From assembly GCA_039519185.1 (NCBI GenBank), contig CM076849.1:63570587-63634586 (forward strand): a DNA stretch of 64,000 bases. The letters run 5' to 3'. The notes beneath the pieces are model-generated. The model was not told the origin of the DNA, ran no database searches, and was given only the letters and a program-made list of their open reading frames with translations. Position 1 is the first letter of the stretch, and each line of letters opens with the position of its first letter. Positions 1-11,246 of the stretch are shown here, piece by piece. Both the position numbers and the translations under genes were made by a program. Source of the DNA: Astragalus membranaceus. Taxonomy: Eukaryota > Streptophyta > Magnoliopsida > Fabales > Fabaceae.

Positions 1-343
1 AGGGGCGCACGGATCATGCGCATTTGACAGCATTCCATTTTCATTCCGCTTTGCGTTTTTCGTCGTTCTGATCAATTCCGATCACTTTCGGTACCTGTTC
101 CAGTCCAATCCCAACACCAAAACAGTACAAAAACATATCCAATAACATCACTCAATCAATCCAATCCAATCAAAGACTCAACACATTCGATTTTCGTCAA
201 AATTCGATATATTTCAAAATAACGGTTTTTGACTCATATTTCTCGAAACCAATCAAGATAATATTCATTTCAAAAACGAAATAAACCTAAACGTGAGTAA
301 AACTCACCGATTGTGATGAAAATCACAAATAGCCGAGACTTTC
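1..343 (-). repeat. Partial chromovirus-type LTR, minus strand
   Basis: This stretch reads as the reverse complement of the central part of an LTR related to those of element B. The block around 215-300 (AACGGTTTTTGACTC, then AAACCTAAACGTGAGTAAAA) matches the reverse complement of B LTR positions 21165-21245. It begins with GC-rich words (GGCGCAC) like those of the LTR at 63400-63600. It is cut at 343 by element A. No coding capacity is seen. Confidence 0.7.
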
Positions 344-1282
344 TGTAACACCCTAAAATTATTTAATTAATTTATTTAATTAAGTAATTGGGGATTTAAA
401 TTAAATTATTTGATGTGTTTTAATTAATTAGAAATTATACTAATACATGTAGGAAGTATTAGAAAGTGGAGGTGCCAAACCAAATGGACTTGGGCCTAAG
501 TGAGAAGCCCAAGCCCATTATTCTTGTCATATGCGAAGTGGTTAGGTGTTGGGGGCTAGGGTTTTGGTGGAGGATTTGCGAAGTTGAAAGAAAGAACAAG
601 GGAGAGAAAGAAATAGCGTGAGAGAGAGAGAGAGAGAGCAAGGGGCGCCGTAAGGAGAGAAGAGGAAGAGGAGAGAAGTCGCAAACAAGGAAGAGCAAGG
701 AGCTTGATTCTGTTGCTGTGGTCCTGTACGTGACTATCTCCGGAGCCTCCGTTCTTCAATTTCGAGGTTAGGGGAGCTCTATCATTCTATCTAATAATTC
801 ATGTGATGAGTTCTAGATCTAGGGATTAGACTAGATTTATTGATGCCTTGTTGATGTTGGTTCCTATATATGTATGTATGCGAATTGATGTATGCCCAAA
901 TTCTTGATGTGTTCTTGATGCATTGTTGGTATTGGTCATTATATGTATGAGTATGCGAAGTGAAGTTAATCATGAGACTGAAATTCTTGATGTGTATGCG
1001 TTTGTTGGGATGACTTGTGGCATTCGAATTAATCATGAAACTGAAATTGGTGTGTTGGGTTGCTTGTGTTGTTCGCGAATTGGATGAAAGGGTGTATAGG
1101 CGCCTAGGGCGCCAAGGGGATAGGGAAGACAATGCCCAATTGAATTTTTGAGAAATTGACTAAAATATGTGTATGTTTAGTTGCTGGAAAATTTTGAGTT
1201 TTATACTTTAAAGTTGTTAAGAAAACAATTTTTAGTGTTGAAGAAATTGTTGAACAAATTCTGGGTGTGCTGCTGTTTTTCT

Positions 1283-1608
1283 GGGCGCTGAGTGCCTGTG
1301 CAGGGCGCTGGGCGCCTGATGGCGTGTGTGCTGTGCGTGTCTGGCGCGCCTGGGCGCTGGGCGCCTGTGGCGTGCGTGTTGCGTTGTTGCGCCTGGGCGC
1401 TAGGCGCCCGTGTCTTGTTTGTGTTGCGCTGTGTTGCGCGTTGTTCCCCTGGGCGCTAGGCGCCCGTGTCCGCGTTGCGCTGCGCTGTGCGCGCGTTGTT
1501 GCCCCTGGGCGCTAGGCGCCCGTGCTGTGTTGCGCTGTCTTGTGCGCCTGGGCGCTGGGCGCCAGTGCACGTGTTGCCTGGTTGCCTGGGCGCCTAAGGC
1601 GCCTGTTC
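1283..1608 (+). repeat. GGGCGCTAGGCGCC palindromic array in A LTR
   Basis: Eight copies of a near-palindrome of the type GGGCGCYNGGCGCC start at about 1283, 1303, 1352, 1395, 1451, 1507, 1550 and 1588. They are separated by GTGTTGCGCTG-like spacers. The same array occupies 6811-7134 in the 3' LTR. Confidence 0.85.
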
Positions 1609-1882
1609 CCTGGATGTTGCCTAATTTTTTCAAAATTGTTTTTATCATAACTTTTGACTTAGACGTCCGTTTTGAACGATTCGAAAAGTGTCGTGAAGCT
1701 TTTTACGTTGTCTATTTGTGGGTTCAATTTTTAAAATGAAAAATTGTTATTTTCTGACGGTTTGTGGGCGCCCGAGTGGCTGTCCCCGGTGATCGTCCCA
1801 GTGACATTGAAAAATGACGTGGAACTCTTTAAAAATCCCTTTTGGTGTATAAACAACAGTTTTAACACGGTAGTGTCAAAAT

Positions 1883-2038
1883 GACTGTTTTGCCCCTAGT
1901 GGCCAAAGTTAATGATAATGATGTGTAAATGACGAGGATGCCCTTGGTGGCTAGTCAAATGACTGTTTTGCCCCTAGTGGCCAAAGTTAATGATAATGAT
2001 GTGTAAATGACGAGGATGCCCTTGGTGGTTAGTCAAAT
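1883..2038 (+). repeat. 78-bp tandem duplication in A LTR
   Basis: Two copies of a 78-bp unit beginning GACTGTTTTGCCCCTAGTGG start at 1883 and 1961. A third, decayed start follows at about 2039. The equivalent in the 3' LTR is 7411-7566. Confidence 0.9.
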
Positions 2039-2991
2039 GACGTTTTTGCCCTCAGTGGCTAATGTTTGAGTTGAATGATGTTTATGTGTAAGTGACATTT
2101 GGGGCCTGAGTGGCTAAGTGATGTTAAAGCCTAAAAGGCTAAGTGACGTTATTTGTGTGTGAATTATGAAATGACAGGTGCTGTGCCTTTATTCGGCAAA
2201 CCGGTAAGTGACGGGTCACATAGTTGACTATGAATTGAGTAATTGTGTATTTGTGTATTGTGAGTGGTGCATGTCATAGTGTCTCATGCCCATATGCATA
2301 AACCCAGTGATGTTTTGAGGCCTGAGTGGCTAAGTGATGATAAGGCCTGAGTGGCTAAGCGACGTTTTGTGAAAAGGTACCTTCATGCATATACCCGCGA
2401 GTGGGTTCCATTTCATAAATCTACATGACATGAAATGAGTTATTGTAAATGATGTAAGAGATGACTATGATGTGAGTATTTGGTGTTTTGGATGCTGATT
2501 GTTCTAGTGCGTAGCCAATGATTAGTGCTTATCATATTTTCTATTATATAGACTGAAATGATGCTCACCCTTTCCTGTTTGAATGTTACCCCCGTGTTGG
2601 TAACGTGCAGGTGATTCCCAGTGAAGGTATTAGCTTCACTTTTGAGTCGAGTCGTCATGCTCTGATACGTAGCACTCAGGGGGGAAAACGAACTCGGCAT
2701 TTATTTAATGATTTTTGGTTGTTATGTCCATGTGGACTATTTGGTTATGTTTTACTATTTCCGCTGCGTAGTTGGTTGTGTTATGTTGAGTTTTATAAGC
2801 GACGTTAAATGAGGCTTGAGATTTTTTATGTTGAAGTGCTACGTGGATGAATGATCATTGAGTTAAACTGTTTCTTTTGAAATTGATAAACGACGTTTTG
2901 TTTGAAGTATGTGTAACATTCCTTATGAACGAATTTTCAAACTCTGATTTTTTACAAACAAAGTGACGGGTAGAAAGGGGTGTTACATTAG

Positions 2992-3003
2992 TGGTATCAG
3001 AGC
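2992..3003 (+). other. Primer binding site of A (initiator tRNA-Met)
   Basis: TGGTATCAGAGC lies four bases after the 5' LTR end. It is the usual complement of the plant initiator tRNA-Met 3' end and marks the start of minus-strand DNA synthesis. Confidence 0.9.
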
Positions 3004-3103
3004 AGTTCGGTCTGTCCGGCCAAGTTGTCCAGTCGTAGTGTCAACTGACAACGGTGTGTTGTCAGTTATATCTAACTGTTATTGTTGTAGCAAGTGAGTT
3101 GAG

Positions 3104-5861
3104 ATGGCTGGGAGGATCGCTGCTGCTGTTGATGAGTTGCTGCTGCTGATGTTGGGCTGCTGCTGCTGTTGTTGGGCTGCTGCAGATTGTGGTAGAAAGT
3201 CGTGTGTTGGTTATAGGCAGCTGAATAAGGTAACTATCAAGAACAAGTATCCGCTTCCGAGGATCGACGATCTGATGGATCAGTTAGTGGGTGCCCGTGT
3301 TTTCAGCAAAATTGATTTGAGGTCCGGATATCATCAGATTAAAGTAAAGGATGAAGATGTTCAGAAGACGGCGTTCAGGACAAGGTATGGGCATTATGAA
3401 TATTCAGTGATGCCGTTCGGTGTGACCAATGCCCCTGGTGTAATTATGGAATAGATGAATCGTATTTTCCATAATTACCTAGATCGGTTTGTGGTGATCT
3501 TCATAGATGACATTCTAGTTTATTCTAAGTCAGAGGAAGAGCATGCTGAGCACCTGAAGACAGTGTTGGAAGTTTTAAAAGAGAAAAAGTTGTACGCTAA
3601 GTTATCGAAGTGTGAGTTCTGGCTGAAAGAGGTGAGTTTCCTTGGGCACGTGATTTCAGGTAATGGTATTGCGGTTGATCCGGCAAAAGTAGAAGCAGTG
3701 TTGGAGTGGGAGTCTCCGAAGTCCGCAACAGAGATTAGAAGCTTTTTTTGGGTTTGGCTGGGTACTACAGGAGGTTCATCGAGGGTTTTTCCAAGTTGGC
3801 CCTTCCGTTGACTCAGTTGACCTGCAAGGGTAAGGTTTTGTGTGGGATGCTCGGTGTGAGGAAAGTTTTATGGAACTGAAAAAGAGATTGACGACGTCGC
3901 CTGTTTTGACGTTGCCTAATCCAGAGGAACCGTTCGTTGTGTATTGTGACGCTTCGAAGATGGGTCTCGGTGGTGTGTTGATGCAGGATAGGAAAGTCGT
4001 TGCGTATGCGTCGAGGCAGTTGCGGATTCATGAGAAAAATTACCCTACGCATGATTTAGAGTTGGCTGCTGTGGTATTTGTGCTTAAAATTTGGAGGCAC
4101 TACCTTTATGGTTCAAGGTTCGAAGTGTTCAGTGATCATAAGAGTCTAAAGTATCTGTTCGATCAGAAAGAGTTGAATATGAGGCAGCGTCGGTGGTTGG
4201 AACTCTTGAAGGATTATGACTTTGGTTTGAATTATCATCCCGGCAAAGCTAATGTCGTGGCTGATGCTTTAAGCAGAAAGTCTTTGCATATGTCGGCAAT
4301 GATGGTGAAAGAATTAGAGTTGATCGAGGAATTCAGGGATTTGAGTTTGGTTTGTAAAATGACACCTCGCAGTGTCAAGTTGGGAATGTTAAATATCGAT
4401 AATGATTTCCTGGGCAGCATCAGGGAAGCTCAGAAGACAGATGTCAAGTTAGTAGACTTATTTAATGGGGTTGGTCAATCCGAAGGGGAAGATTTCAAAT
4501 TAGATTCAAATGGTGTGTTGAGGTTCCGGGGTAGGATCTGTGTTCCAGACGATGAAGAGATGAGGAAGGCAATTTTAGAGGAAGGTCACCGTAGCAAGTT
4601 GAGTATCCATCCTGGAGCGACGAAAATGTATCAAGATCTGAAAAAGATGTTTTGGTGGTATGGAATGAAGAGAGATGTGGCACAGTTTGTGTATGCCTGT
4701 TTGACCTGTCAGAAATCTAAGTTTGAGCATCAGAAGCCTGCAGGGTTATTGCAACCGTTGGAGGTTCCAGAGTGGAAGTGGGATAGCATTGCGATGGACT
4801 TCGTGACGGGATTGCCAAATACAGTTAAGGGTCATGACGCTATTTGGGTGATCGTTGATAGGTTAACGAAGTCTGCTCACTTTATTCCTATTAATATCAC
4901 TTACCCGGTGTCGAGGTTGGCAGAGGTCTATGTCAAAGAAATTGTGAAGTTGCACGGTGTTCCAAAGAGTATTGTGTCAGATAGGGATCCGAGGTTCACT
5001 TCTGAGTTCTGGACGGGTTTGCAGAAGGAATTGGGTTCAAAGTTAAAGATGAGTTCGGCGTATCATCCCCAGACAGACGGTCAGTCAGAGAGGACAATTC
5101 AGTCGTTAGAGGATTTGTTGAGGGCTTGTGTATTGGAACAGCGGGGTTCATGGGATTCCTATCTTGCGTTGATTGAGTTTACCTATAACAACAGTCACCA
5201 TTCCAGTATTGGGATGGCACCGTTTGAAGCATTGTATGGTCGAAAGTGTAGGACGCCATTGTGTTGGTATGAGTCGGGAGAGAGTGTAGCGTTGGGACCG
5301 GAGATTGTCCGGGAGACTACAGAGAAGATCAAGATGATCCGTGAGAAGATGAAGGCTTCGCAGAGTCGTCAGAAAAGTTATCATGACAAGCGGAGGAAGG
5401 ATTTAGAGTTTCAGGAGGGTGAGCATGTGTTCTTGAGGGTTTCTCCTATTACCGGTGTTGGTCGAGCGTTGAAATCGAAGAAGCTCACTCCTCGATTTGT
5501 TGGTCCTTATCAGATTTCTGAAAGAATCGGAAATGTGACTTATAGAGTGGCTTTACCGCCAAATCTTTCGAACTTGCATGACGTGTTTCACGTGTCACAA
5601 CTTCGGAAGTATGTTTCGGATCCATCTCATGTGATCCATATGGACGATGTAGAGGTGCGGGATAATCTCACTGTGGAGACGATGCCCGTACGGATTGAGG
5701 ATCGTGAAGTGAAGGCGCTTAGAGGCAAAGAGATTGCATTAGTGAAAGTGGTCTGGCTAGGAGCTGCCGGCGAGAGTATGACTTGGGAGCTAGAGAGCAA
5801 GATGCGAGAATCCTACCCAGAGTTGTTTGATCAGGTAAATTTCGAGGACGAAATATTCTAA
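3104..5861 (+). pseudogene. Element A gag-pol remnant: RT, RNase H, integrase, chromodomain
   Basis: The reading starts with a gag-like ATG (MAGR, as in element F), runs into a GCT-repeat-derived stretch, and then joins a scrap of protease region (DCGRKS) to RT at CVGYRQLNK. Two internal deletions have therefore removed gag, the protease catalytic site and the RT N-terminus. RT continues with the FIDDILVYS catalytic motif. A TAG at 3452-3454 interrupts RT where F has Tyr, and a frameshift near 3750-3840 follows. The last 673 codons are open. They hold RNase H (DASKMGLGGV, ending ADALSRKS), the integrase zinc region, the catalytic triad (VDRLTKSAHF, SDRDPRF, Glu in QSERTIQSL) and a chromodomain-like tail (MTWELESKM). 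Cannot make Gag or full RT. Confidence 0.9.
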
Positions 5862-5873
5862 GTGGGGGAGAGT
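5861..5873 (+). other. Polypurine tract of A
   Basis: AGTGGGGGAGAGT directly precedes the 3' LTR and would prime plus-strand DNA synthesis. Confidence 0.85.
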
Positions 5874-8515
5874 TGTAACACCCTAAAATTATTTAATTAA
5901 TTTATTTAATTAAGTAATTGGGGATTTAAATTAAATTATTTGATGTGTTTTAATTAATTAGAAATTATACTAATACATGTAGGAAGTATTAGAAAGTGGA
6001 GGTGCCAAACCAAATGGACTTGGGCCTAAGTGAGAAGCCCAAGCCCATTATTCTTGTCATATGCGAAGTGGTTAGGTGTTGGGGGCTAGGGTTTTGGTGG
6101 AGGATTTGCGAAGTTGAAAGAAAGAACAAGGGAGAGAAAGAAATAGCGTGAGAGAGAGAGAGAGAGCAAGGGGCGCCGTAAGGAGAGAAGAGGAAGAGGA
6201 GAGAAGTCGCAAACAAGGAAGAGCAAGGAGCTTGATTCTGTTGCTGTGGTCCTGTACGTGACTATCTCCGGAGCCTCCGTTCTTCAATTTCGAGGTTAGG
6301 GGAGCTCTATCATTCTATCTAATAATTCATGTGATGAGTTCTAGATCTAGGGATTAGACTAGATTTATTGATGCCTTGTTGATGTTGGTTCCTATATATG
6401 TATGTATGCGAATTGATGTATGCCCAAATTCTTGATGTGTTCTTGATGCATTGTTGGTATTGGTCATTATATGTATGAGTATGCGAAGTGAAGTTAATCA
6501 TGAGACTGAAATTCTTGATGTGTATGCGTTTGTTGGGATGACTTGTGGCATTCGAATTAATCATGAAACTGAAATTGGTGTGTTGGGTTGCTTGTGTTGT
6601 TCGCGAATTGGATGAAAGGGTGTATAGGCGCCTAGGGCGCCAAGGGGATAGGGAAGACAATGCCCAATTGAATTTTTGAGAAATTGACTAAAATATGTGT
6701 ATGTTTAGTTGCTGGAAAATTTTGAGTTTTATACTTTAAAGTTGTTAAGAAAACAATTTTTAGTGTTGAAGAAATTGTTGAACAAATTCTGGGTGTGCTG
6801 CTGTTTTTCTGGGCGCTGAGTGCCTGTGCAGGGCGCTGGGCGCCTGATGGCGTGTGTGCTGTGCGTGTCTGGCGCGCCTGGGCGCTGGGCGCCTGTGGCG
6901 TGCGTGTTGCGTTGTTGCGCCTGGGCGCTAGGCGCCCGTGTCTTGTTTGTGTTGCGCTGTGTTGCGCGTTGTTCCCCTGGGCGCTAGGCGCCCGTGTCCG
7001 CGTTGCGCTGCGCTGTGCGCGCGTTGTTGCCCCTGGGCGCTAGGCGCCCGTGCTGTGTTGCGCTGTCTTGTGCGCCTGGGCGCTGGGCGCCAGTGCACGT
7101 GTTGCCTGGTTGCCTGGGCGCCTAAGGCGCCTGTTCCCTGGATGTTGCCTAATTTTTTCAAAATTGTTTTTATCATAACTTTTGACTTAGACGTCCGTTT
7201 TGAACGATTCGAAAAGTGTCGTGAAGCTTTTTACGTTGTCTATTTGTGGGTTCAATTTTTAAAATGAAAAATTGTTATTTTCTGACGGTTTGTGGGCGCC
7301 CGAGTGGCTGTCCCCGGTGATCGTCCCAGTGACATTGAAAAATGACGTGGAACTCTTTAAAAATCCCTTTTGGTGTATAAACAACAGTTTTAACACGGTA
7401 GTGTCAAAATGACTGTTTTGCCCCTAGTGGCCAAAGTTAATGATAATGATGTGTAAATGACGAGGATGCCCTTGGTGGCTAGTCAAATGACTGTTTTGCC
7501 CCTAGTGGCCAAAGTTAATGATAATGATGTGTAAATGACGAGGATGCCCTTGGTGGTTAGTCAAATGACGTTTTTGCCCTCAGTGGCTAATGTTTGAGTT
7601 GAATGATGTTTATGTGTAAGTGACATTTGGGGCCTGAGTGGCTAAGTGATGTTAAAGCCTAAAAGGCTAAGTGACGTTATTTGTGTGTGAATTATGAAAT
7701 GACAGGTGCTGTGCCTTTATTCGGCAAACCGGTAAGTGACGGGTCACATAGTTGACTATGAATTGAGTAATTGTGTATTTGTGTATTGTGAGTGGTGCAT
7801 GTCATAGTGTCTCATGCCCATATGCATAAACCCAGTGATGTTTTGAGGCCTGAGTGGCTAAGTGATGATAAGGCCTGAGTGGCTAAGCGACGTTTTGTGA
7901 AAAGGTACCTTCATGCATATACCCGCGAGTGGGTTGCATTTCATAAATCTACATGACATGAAATGAGTTATTGTAAATGATGTAAGAGATGACTATGATG
8001 TGAGTATTTGGTGTTTTGGATGCTGATTGTTCTAGTGCGTAGCCTATGATTAGTGCTTATCATATTTTCTATTATATAGACTGAAATGATGCTCACCCTT
8101 TCCTGTTTGAATGTTACCCCCGTGTTGGTAACGTGCAGGTGATTCCCAGTGAAGGTATTAGCTTCACTTTTGAGTCGAGTCGTCATGCTCTGATACGTAG
8201 CACTCAGGGGGGAAAACGAACTCGGCATTTATTTAATGATTTTTGGTTGTTATGTCCATGTGGACTATTTGGTTATGTTTTACTATTTCCGCTGCGTAGT
8301 TGGTTGTGTTATGTTGAGTTTTATAAGCGACGTTAAATGAGGCTTGAGATTTTTTATGTTGAAGTGCTACGTGGATGAATGATCATTGAGTTAAACTGTT
8401 TCTTTTGAAATTGATAAACGACGTTTTGTTTGAAGTATGTGTAACATTCCTTATGAACGAATTTTCAAACTCTGATTTTTTACAAACAAAGTGACGGGTA
8501 GAAAGGGGTGTTACA
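5874..8515 (+). repeat. 3' LTR of element A
   Basis: This is a near-perfect copy of 344-2987. The differences I can see are (AG)8 instead of (AG)9 near 6151, one C/G change in GGGTTSCATTTC and one A/T change in GCCWATGATT. Confidence 0.93.
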
Positions 8516-8919
8516 GAACTCACTGAGATTGTATCTCATTGTTTATATGTTGTTGTTTTACAGATAAACAGGGAAAGTGGAGATCCAAGAGGCACGAGTA
8601 GGTGATACTCGGATGGTTGCTGAAGCCTTAGCTTTATGCTTAAATTTATATCTTTCCTTGTTATCTGTGTATCAAGACGTTTTGTCTTTAGCGTTATGTA
8701 TTTATTTCCGCTTTCTTGTATGATATTGAACACTGTAATTCACTGATGGTTTATGGTCTGAAAATCGACATGGTCTTAATTATGTTTAAGACTGTCTTGT
8801 TGTTATTCAGTGAAAAATTTATAGTGGTGTTCAGTATTTAAACAAGAAATATTATCTTTGATGTATTAGGGATGGTACACTTGGGTATTTTTACTCGATA
8901 AAAATACCGGGGTGTTACA
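8516..8919 (+). repeat. Truncated 3' part of a B-related LTR
   Basis: The stretch follows the last 400 bases of the element B LTR in the same order: GAACTCACTGAGATTGTATC, TTTTACAG, GAGGCACGAGTAGG, TTATAGTGGTGTTCAG, and the terminal ATAAAAATACCGGGGTGTTACA. It is divergent from B. The upstream part is absent because element A abuts it, and no primer site follows its end. Confidence 0.8.
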
Positions 8920-9950
8920 CCACTTGTTTGGAATTGAGGGATGTGTTGTCATTTTGGATTCCTAGCTAAGAATTAAGTTTGGGGTTGTTTGAGGACAAAC
9001 AATTGTTCTATGTTTGGGGTGAGTATACCAAAAGTACCAAAATGTTCAAAAAAATAGAAGAAAAAAAAGCAAAAAAAAAAAGTTCAAAAAAAAAAGAAAA
9101 AAGAAGTTCAAAAAATAAATAGAAAAGATAACAAGGACAACTTTTCCTTGTGGGTAATTCTTTTGAATAGGTTTGGTGAGTAATGATATGATCAAAGTGA
9201 AGCAGGACAATTTTTCTTGTGGACAATTCCTTTGAAGAGGTTTGATGAGTAAGGTTAGGATCTAGAGTGACTAATTCATTTCTCAATTCCAATCAAGAAA
9301 GCCTAGATTCCAAAAGTTATCCGCCCTGACCCAAGCCCCATTACAACCCTCATAAAGTCCTCATGATATGTGTGGTATTTGTGTGTGATTGGTAGGATAT
9401 ATATGTATTGTAATTTGAGTGCATTACCCTATATACACTTAAGAGTGAATTGGTGAGAGTGTGAGGAGAAGGTTGATGTTGATGATTGGCTGCCCATGTT
9501 GTTTTTGTTGCTTTAGCTTGGTTTGCTTGCTAGCAAGAGTTTTGGGCAGTTTGGTTTCTTGAATGCACAGTGTTATGGAATGCTTGAATAATGGTGATTT
9601 GTGGAAATTCATTTGTTGAACTCGTGTTTCGATTCTAACCCAATGCCTGATGTGAATTGTTGCTTGAGGACAAGTAAAGATTTAAGTTTGGCGTTGTGAT
9701 TGCTCTGCATTATATGTATAGTTTGACTAGTGTTTAATTAGTTTTTCTAAAGTTTTTCTCAATTATAGTGTGTTTTAAGATCGTAATAGTTTGATTTTTG
9801 TTTGTTAGTTTTTATATTGAATTTGGTTTTTGTTTATGTGTTTTTGAGATACTTGGTACCTTTAATTCATGTGTTTTTGTTGTCCTTAGCCTAGCTATGA
9901 CAAAAGCTTACCTAGCGGTTCAGTAGATACAAAAAAAGGAAATATTTCAC
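8920..9950 (+). mobile_element. Athila-like retrotransposon 3' remnant
   Basis: There is no pol reading frame. I recognise the non-coding 3' end typical of Athila-type elements: a GAGGACAAACAATTG / GTTTGGGG block near 8980-9020, an A-rich stretch, a segment with CCAAGCCCCATTACAACCCT, and a final GAGGACAAGTAAAGATTTAAG purine-rich tract. The last is followed at about 9695 by TGTGATTGCTCTGCAT, which looks like an Athila LTR start. The LTR is lost into the next element somewhere between 9890 and 10210. Family assignment rests on these phrases alone. Confidence 0.5.
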
Positions 9951-9954
9951 TTCT

Positions 9955-10205
9955 GGTCGCCTGGCGAGGGGACTAGCTCGCCAGGCGAGGTGACTGAGTT
10001 CTGGTCGCTGATTTGCTTCGGGTAGCCTGGCGATGGATTCTTCTCGCCAGGCAATGGATTCTGGTCGCCAGACGATGGTTCTTTTGGGCGCTGTTTTTCT
10101 ACAGGTAGCCTGGCGATGGGTTCTGCTCGCCTGGCGATGGTGTTAAAAATTCCTTGTTTTTGTTCAGGCTGCCTGGCGATGGATCCTGCTCGCCAGGCGA
10201 TGAGT
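9955..10205. repeat. TCGCCTGGCGA palindromic array
   Basis: About ten copies of CCTGGCGA or its complement TCGCCAGG alternate with TGGATTCTGG-type spacers. Many form the odd palindrome TCGCCNGGCGA. Confidence 0.8.
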
Positions 10206-11166
10206 CACTTACCCAGCTCATATTTAAGCTCGTAACTCAAAGCGATAAACAGTCAATCAATTCATACAATCATCAAATCAAAGCAATCGGTTACAAACAT
10301 AGTGACTTTTCGATAAAACGGTTTTTGAGTTATTTTTCACAAAGGGGATTATAACGTTTTCTCGGTTCAGAAAATGCAAGACTCGATATCACACATCCCT
10401 AGCGAGTTATAGAACTCACCTAACGTGATGATAATCACGCAACCAACGGCTCAACGGAATGACACGGTGGGATTAACCTCACGAACGGTTCTCGTACACG
10501 AACTTTCCTCTCCACTCGAACTTAAAGCTGCTCCCCTACTCAGATCAGAATCAGACCTTGACTCTATTGCTCTCAAATGGCGATGTGGTTGGTTAAGGTG
10601 GGCTAGTTACTGAGTATCAAGCTTCAATCATCACATGCAAGACCTCTAAAGCTCAAAGCTTCACTTTGGAGATGCAAGGTTCAACAATGGAGGAAAAAGG
10701 AAAAGTGGGTGAGATGGACATGAAATTAGTATCAGATTGTAGAGTAAGAAAAATGAAAGAGGATTTTGTGATTTTAGCTTACATGCAAATCCTTGGAGCT
10801 GAACTCCCTTTTCCTCTTCTCCTCTCTTCGCGTCCCTCCTCCTTTCTCTCTCTCTTGTTCTTTCAAATTTTCAGAATGAGGAAAAAAAAATGGGGAGTGT
10901 TTGGGGTGTGTGTGTTCAGCTGGGGGGATAAGTCACTTAATGTTGGAAAAGACCCTTCTGCCCTCCTTCACTAACACTTCATTTAATTCACTTCTAACCC
11001 AACAATTACACCTAAACTTCTATACTTAGTATGCTACATTAATCATGCTTACACACAATCATTTATTTAATTCTACATCTCATAATTAAGTAATTCATGC
11101 TTAATTAATCAACTTAACCTCTTGCTTTTTTAATTAAATTAGATTAGCTAATTAGGGGATGTTACA
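9955..11166 (-). repeat. Fragment G: minus-strand chromovirus-type LTR
   Basis: On the minus strand it begins TGTAACATCCCCTAATTAG at 11166. It passes a GA-rich leader (reverse of 10790-10880), a GGTGAGTTC donor-like site, a hairpin at 10424-10439 and AAAACCGTTTTATCG, and ends in a GC-rich palindromic array at 9955-10205 made of TCGCCAGGCGA words. The rest of the LTR and the element body are missing. Part of the array could instead belong to the Athila remnant. Confidence 0.65.
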
Positions 11167-11246
11167 CCTAAGGCGGGGATCGAACCCCCCGACCCTTGGT
11201 TAAGGGAGGTTCAGCCCCAACCGCTGAACCCTACACTCTGGGTTTG
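11167..11246 (-). repeat. tRNA-like / SINE-head fragment
   Basis: On the minus strand it carries a B-box-like GGTTCGATCCC inside a T-arm-like stem (CGGGG/CCCCG). About 44 bases upstream is an A-box-like GGTTCAGCGGTT inside a perfect 8-bp hairpin (GGTTCAGC/GCTGAACC). The anticodon region does not fold as a tRNA. A tRNA-derived SINE head truncated by LTR G is the likely reading. No tail is seen. Confidence 0.4.

Larger units (their letters stand above)
344..2987 (+). repeat. 5' LTR of element A
   Basis: The LTR begins TGTAACACCC and ends GGGGTGTTACA, an imperfect terminal inverted repeat. From 5' to 3' it holds TGGGCC/GCCCA words at 489-525 resembling plant site II promoter motifs, a GA-rich leader-like stretch with (AG)9 near 621, a GC-rich palindromic array (1283-1608), a conserved block at about 1645-1720, a 78-bp tandem duplication (1883-2038) and degenerate copies of GGCCTGAGTGGCTAAGTGA up to about 2365. 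Small open frames in it are by-products of these repeats. Confidence 0.93.
344..8515 (+). mobile_element. Element A: Ty3-gypsy chromovirus, defective interior
   Basis: This is a complete LTR-to-LTR unit of 8,172 bp: LTR 344-2987, Met primer site, pol remnant 3104-5861, purine tract and LTR 5874-8515. The pol order RT, RNase H, integrase, chromodomain-like tail is that of Ty3-gypsy chromoviruses, probably the Tekay-type long-LTR group. Gag, protease and the N-terminal part of RT are missing. The LTR pair differs by only about two substitutions and one AG unit. The five bases on each side (CTTTC and GAACT) do not match, so no target duplication is visible. Confidence 0.92.

Noticed and set aside
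1267..1739. Cys/Arg/Ala-rich open frames on both strands in A LTR (and 6795-7267)
   Set aside because: They arise from the GC-rich palindromic array with few stops. No start context or domain. The same applies to frames at 54945-55636 and 61922-62668.
11167..11246. A true tRNA gene
   Set aside because: The anticodon and acceptor arms do not pair and the length between boxes is off.
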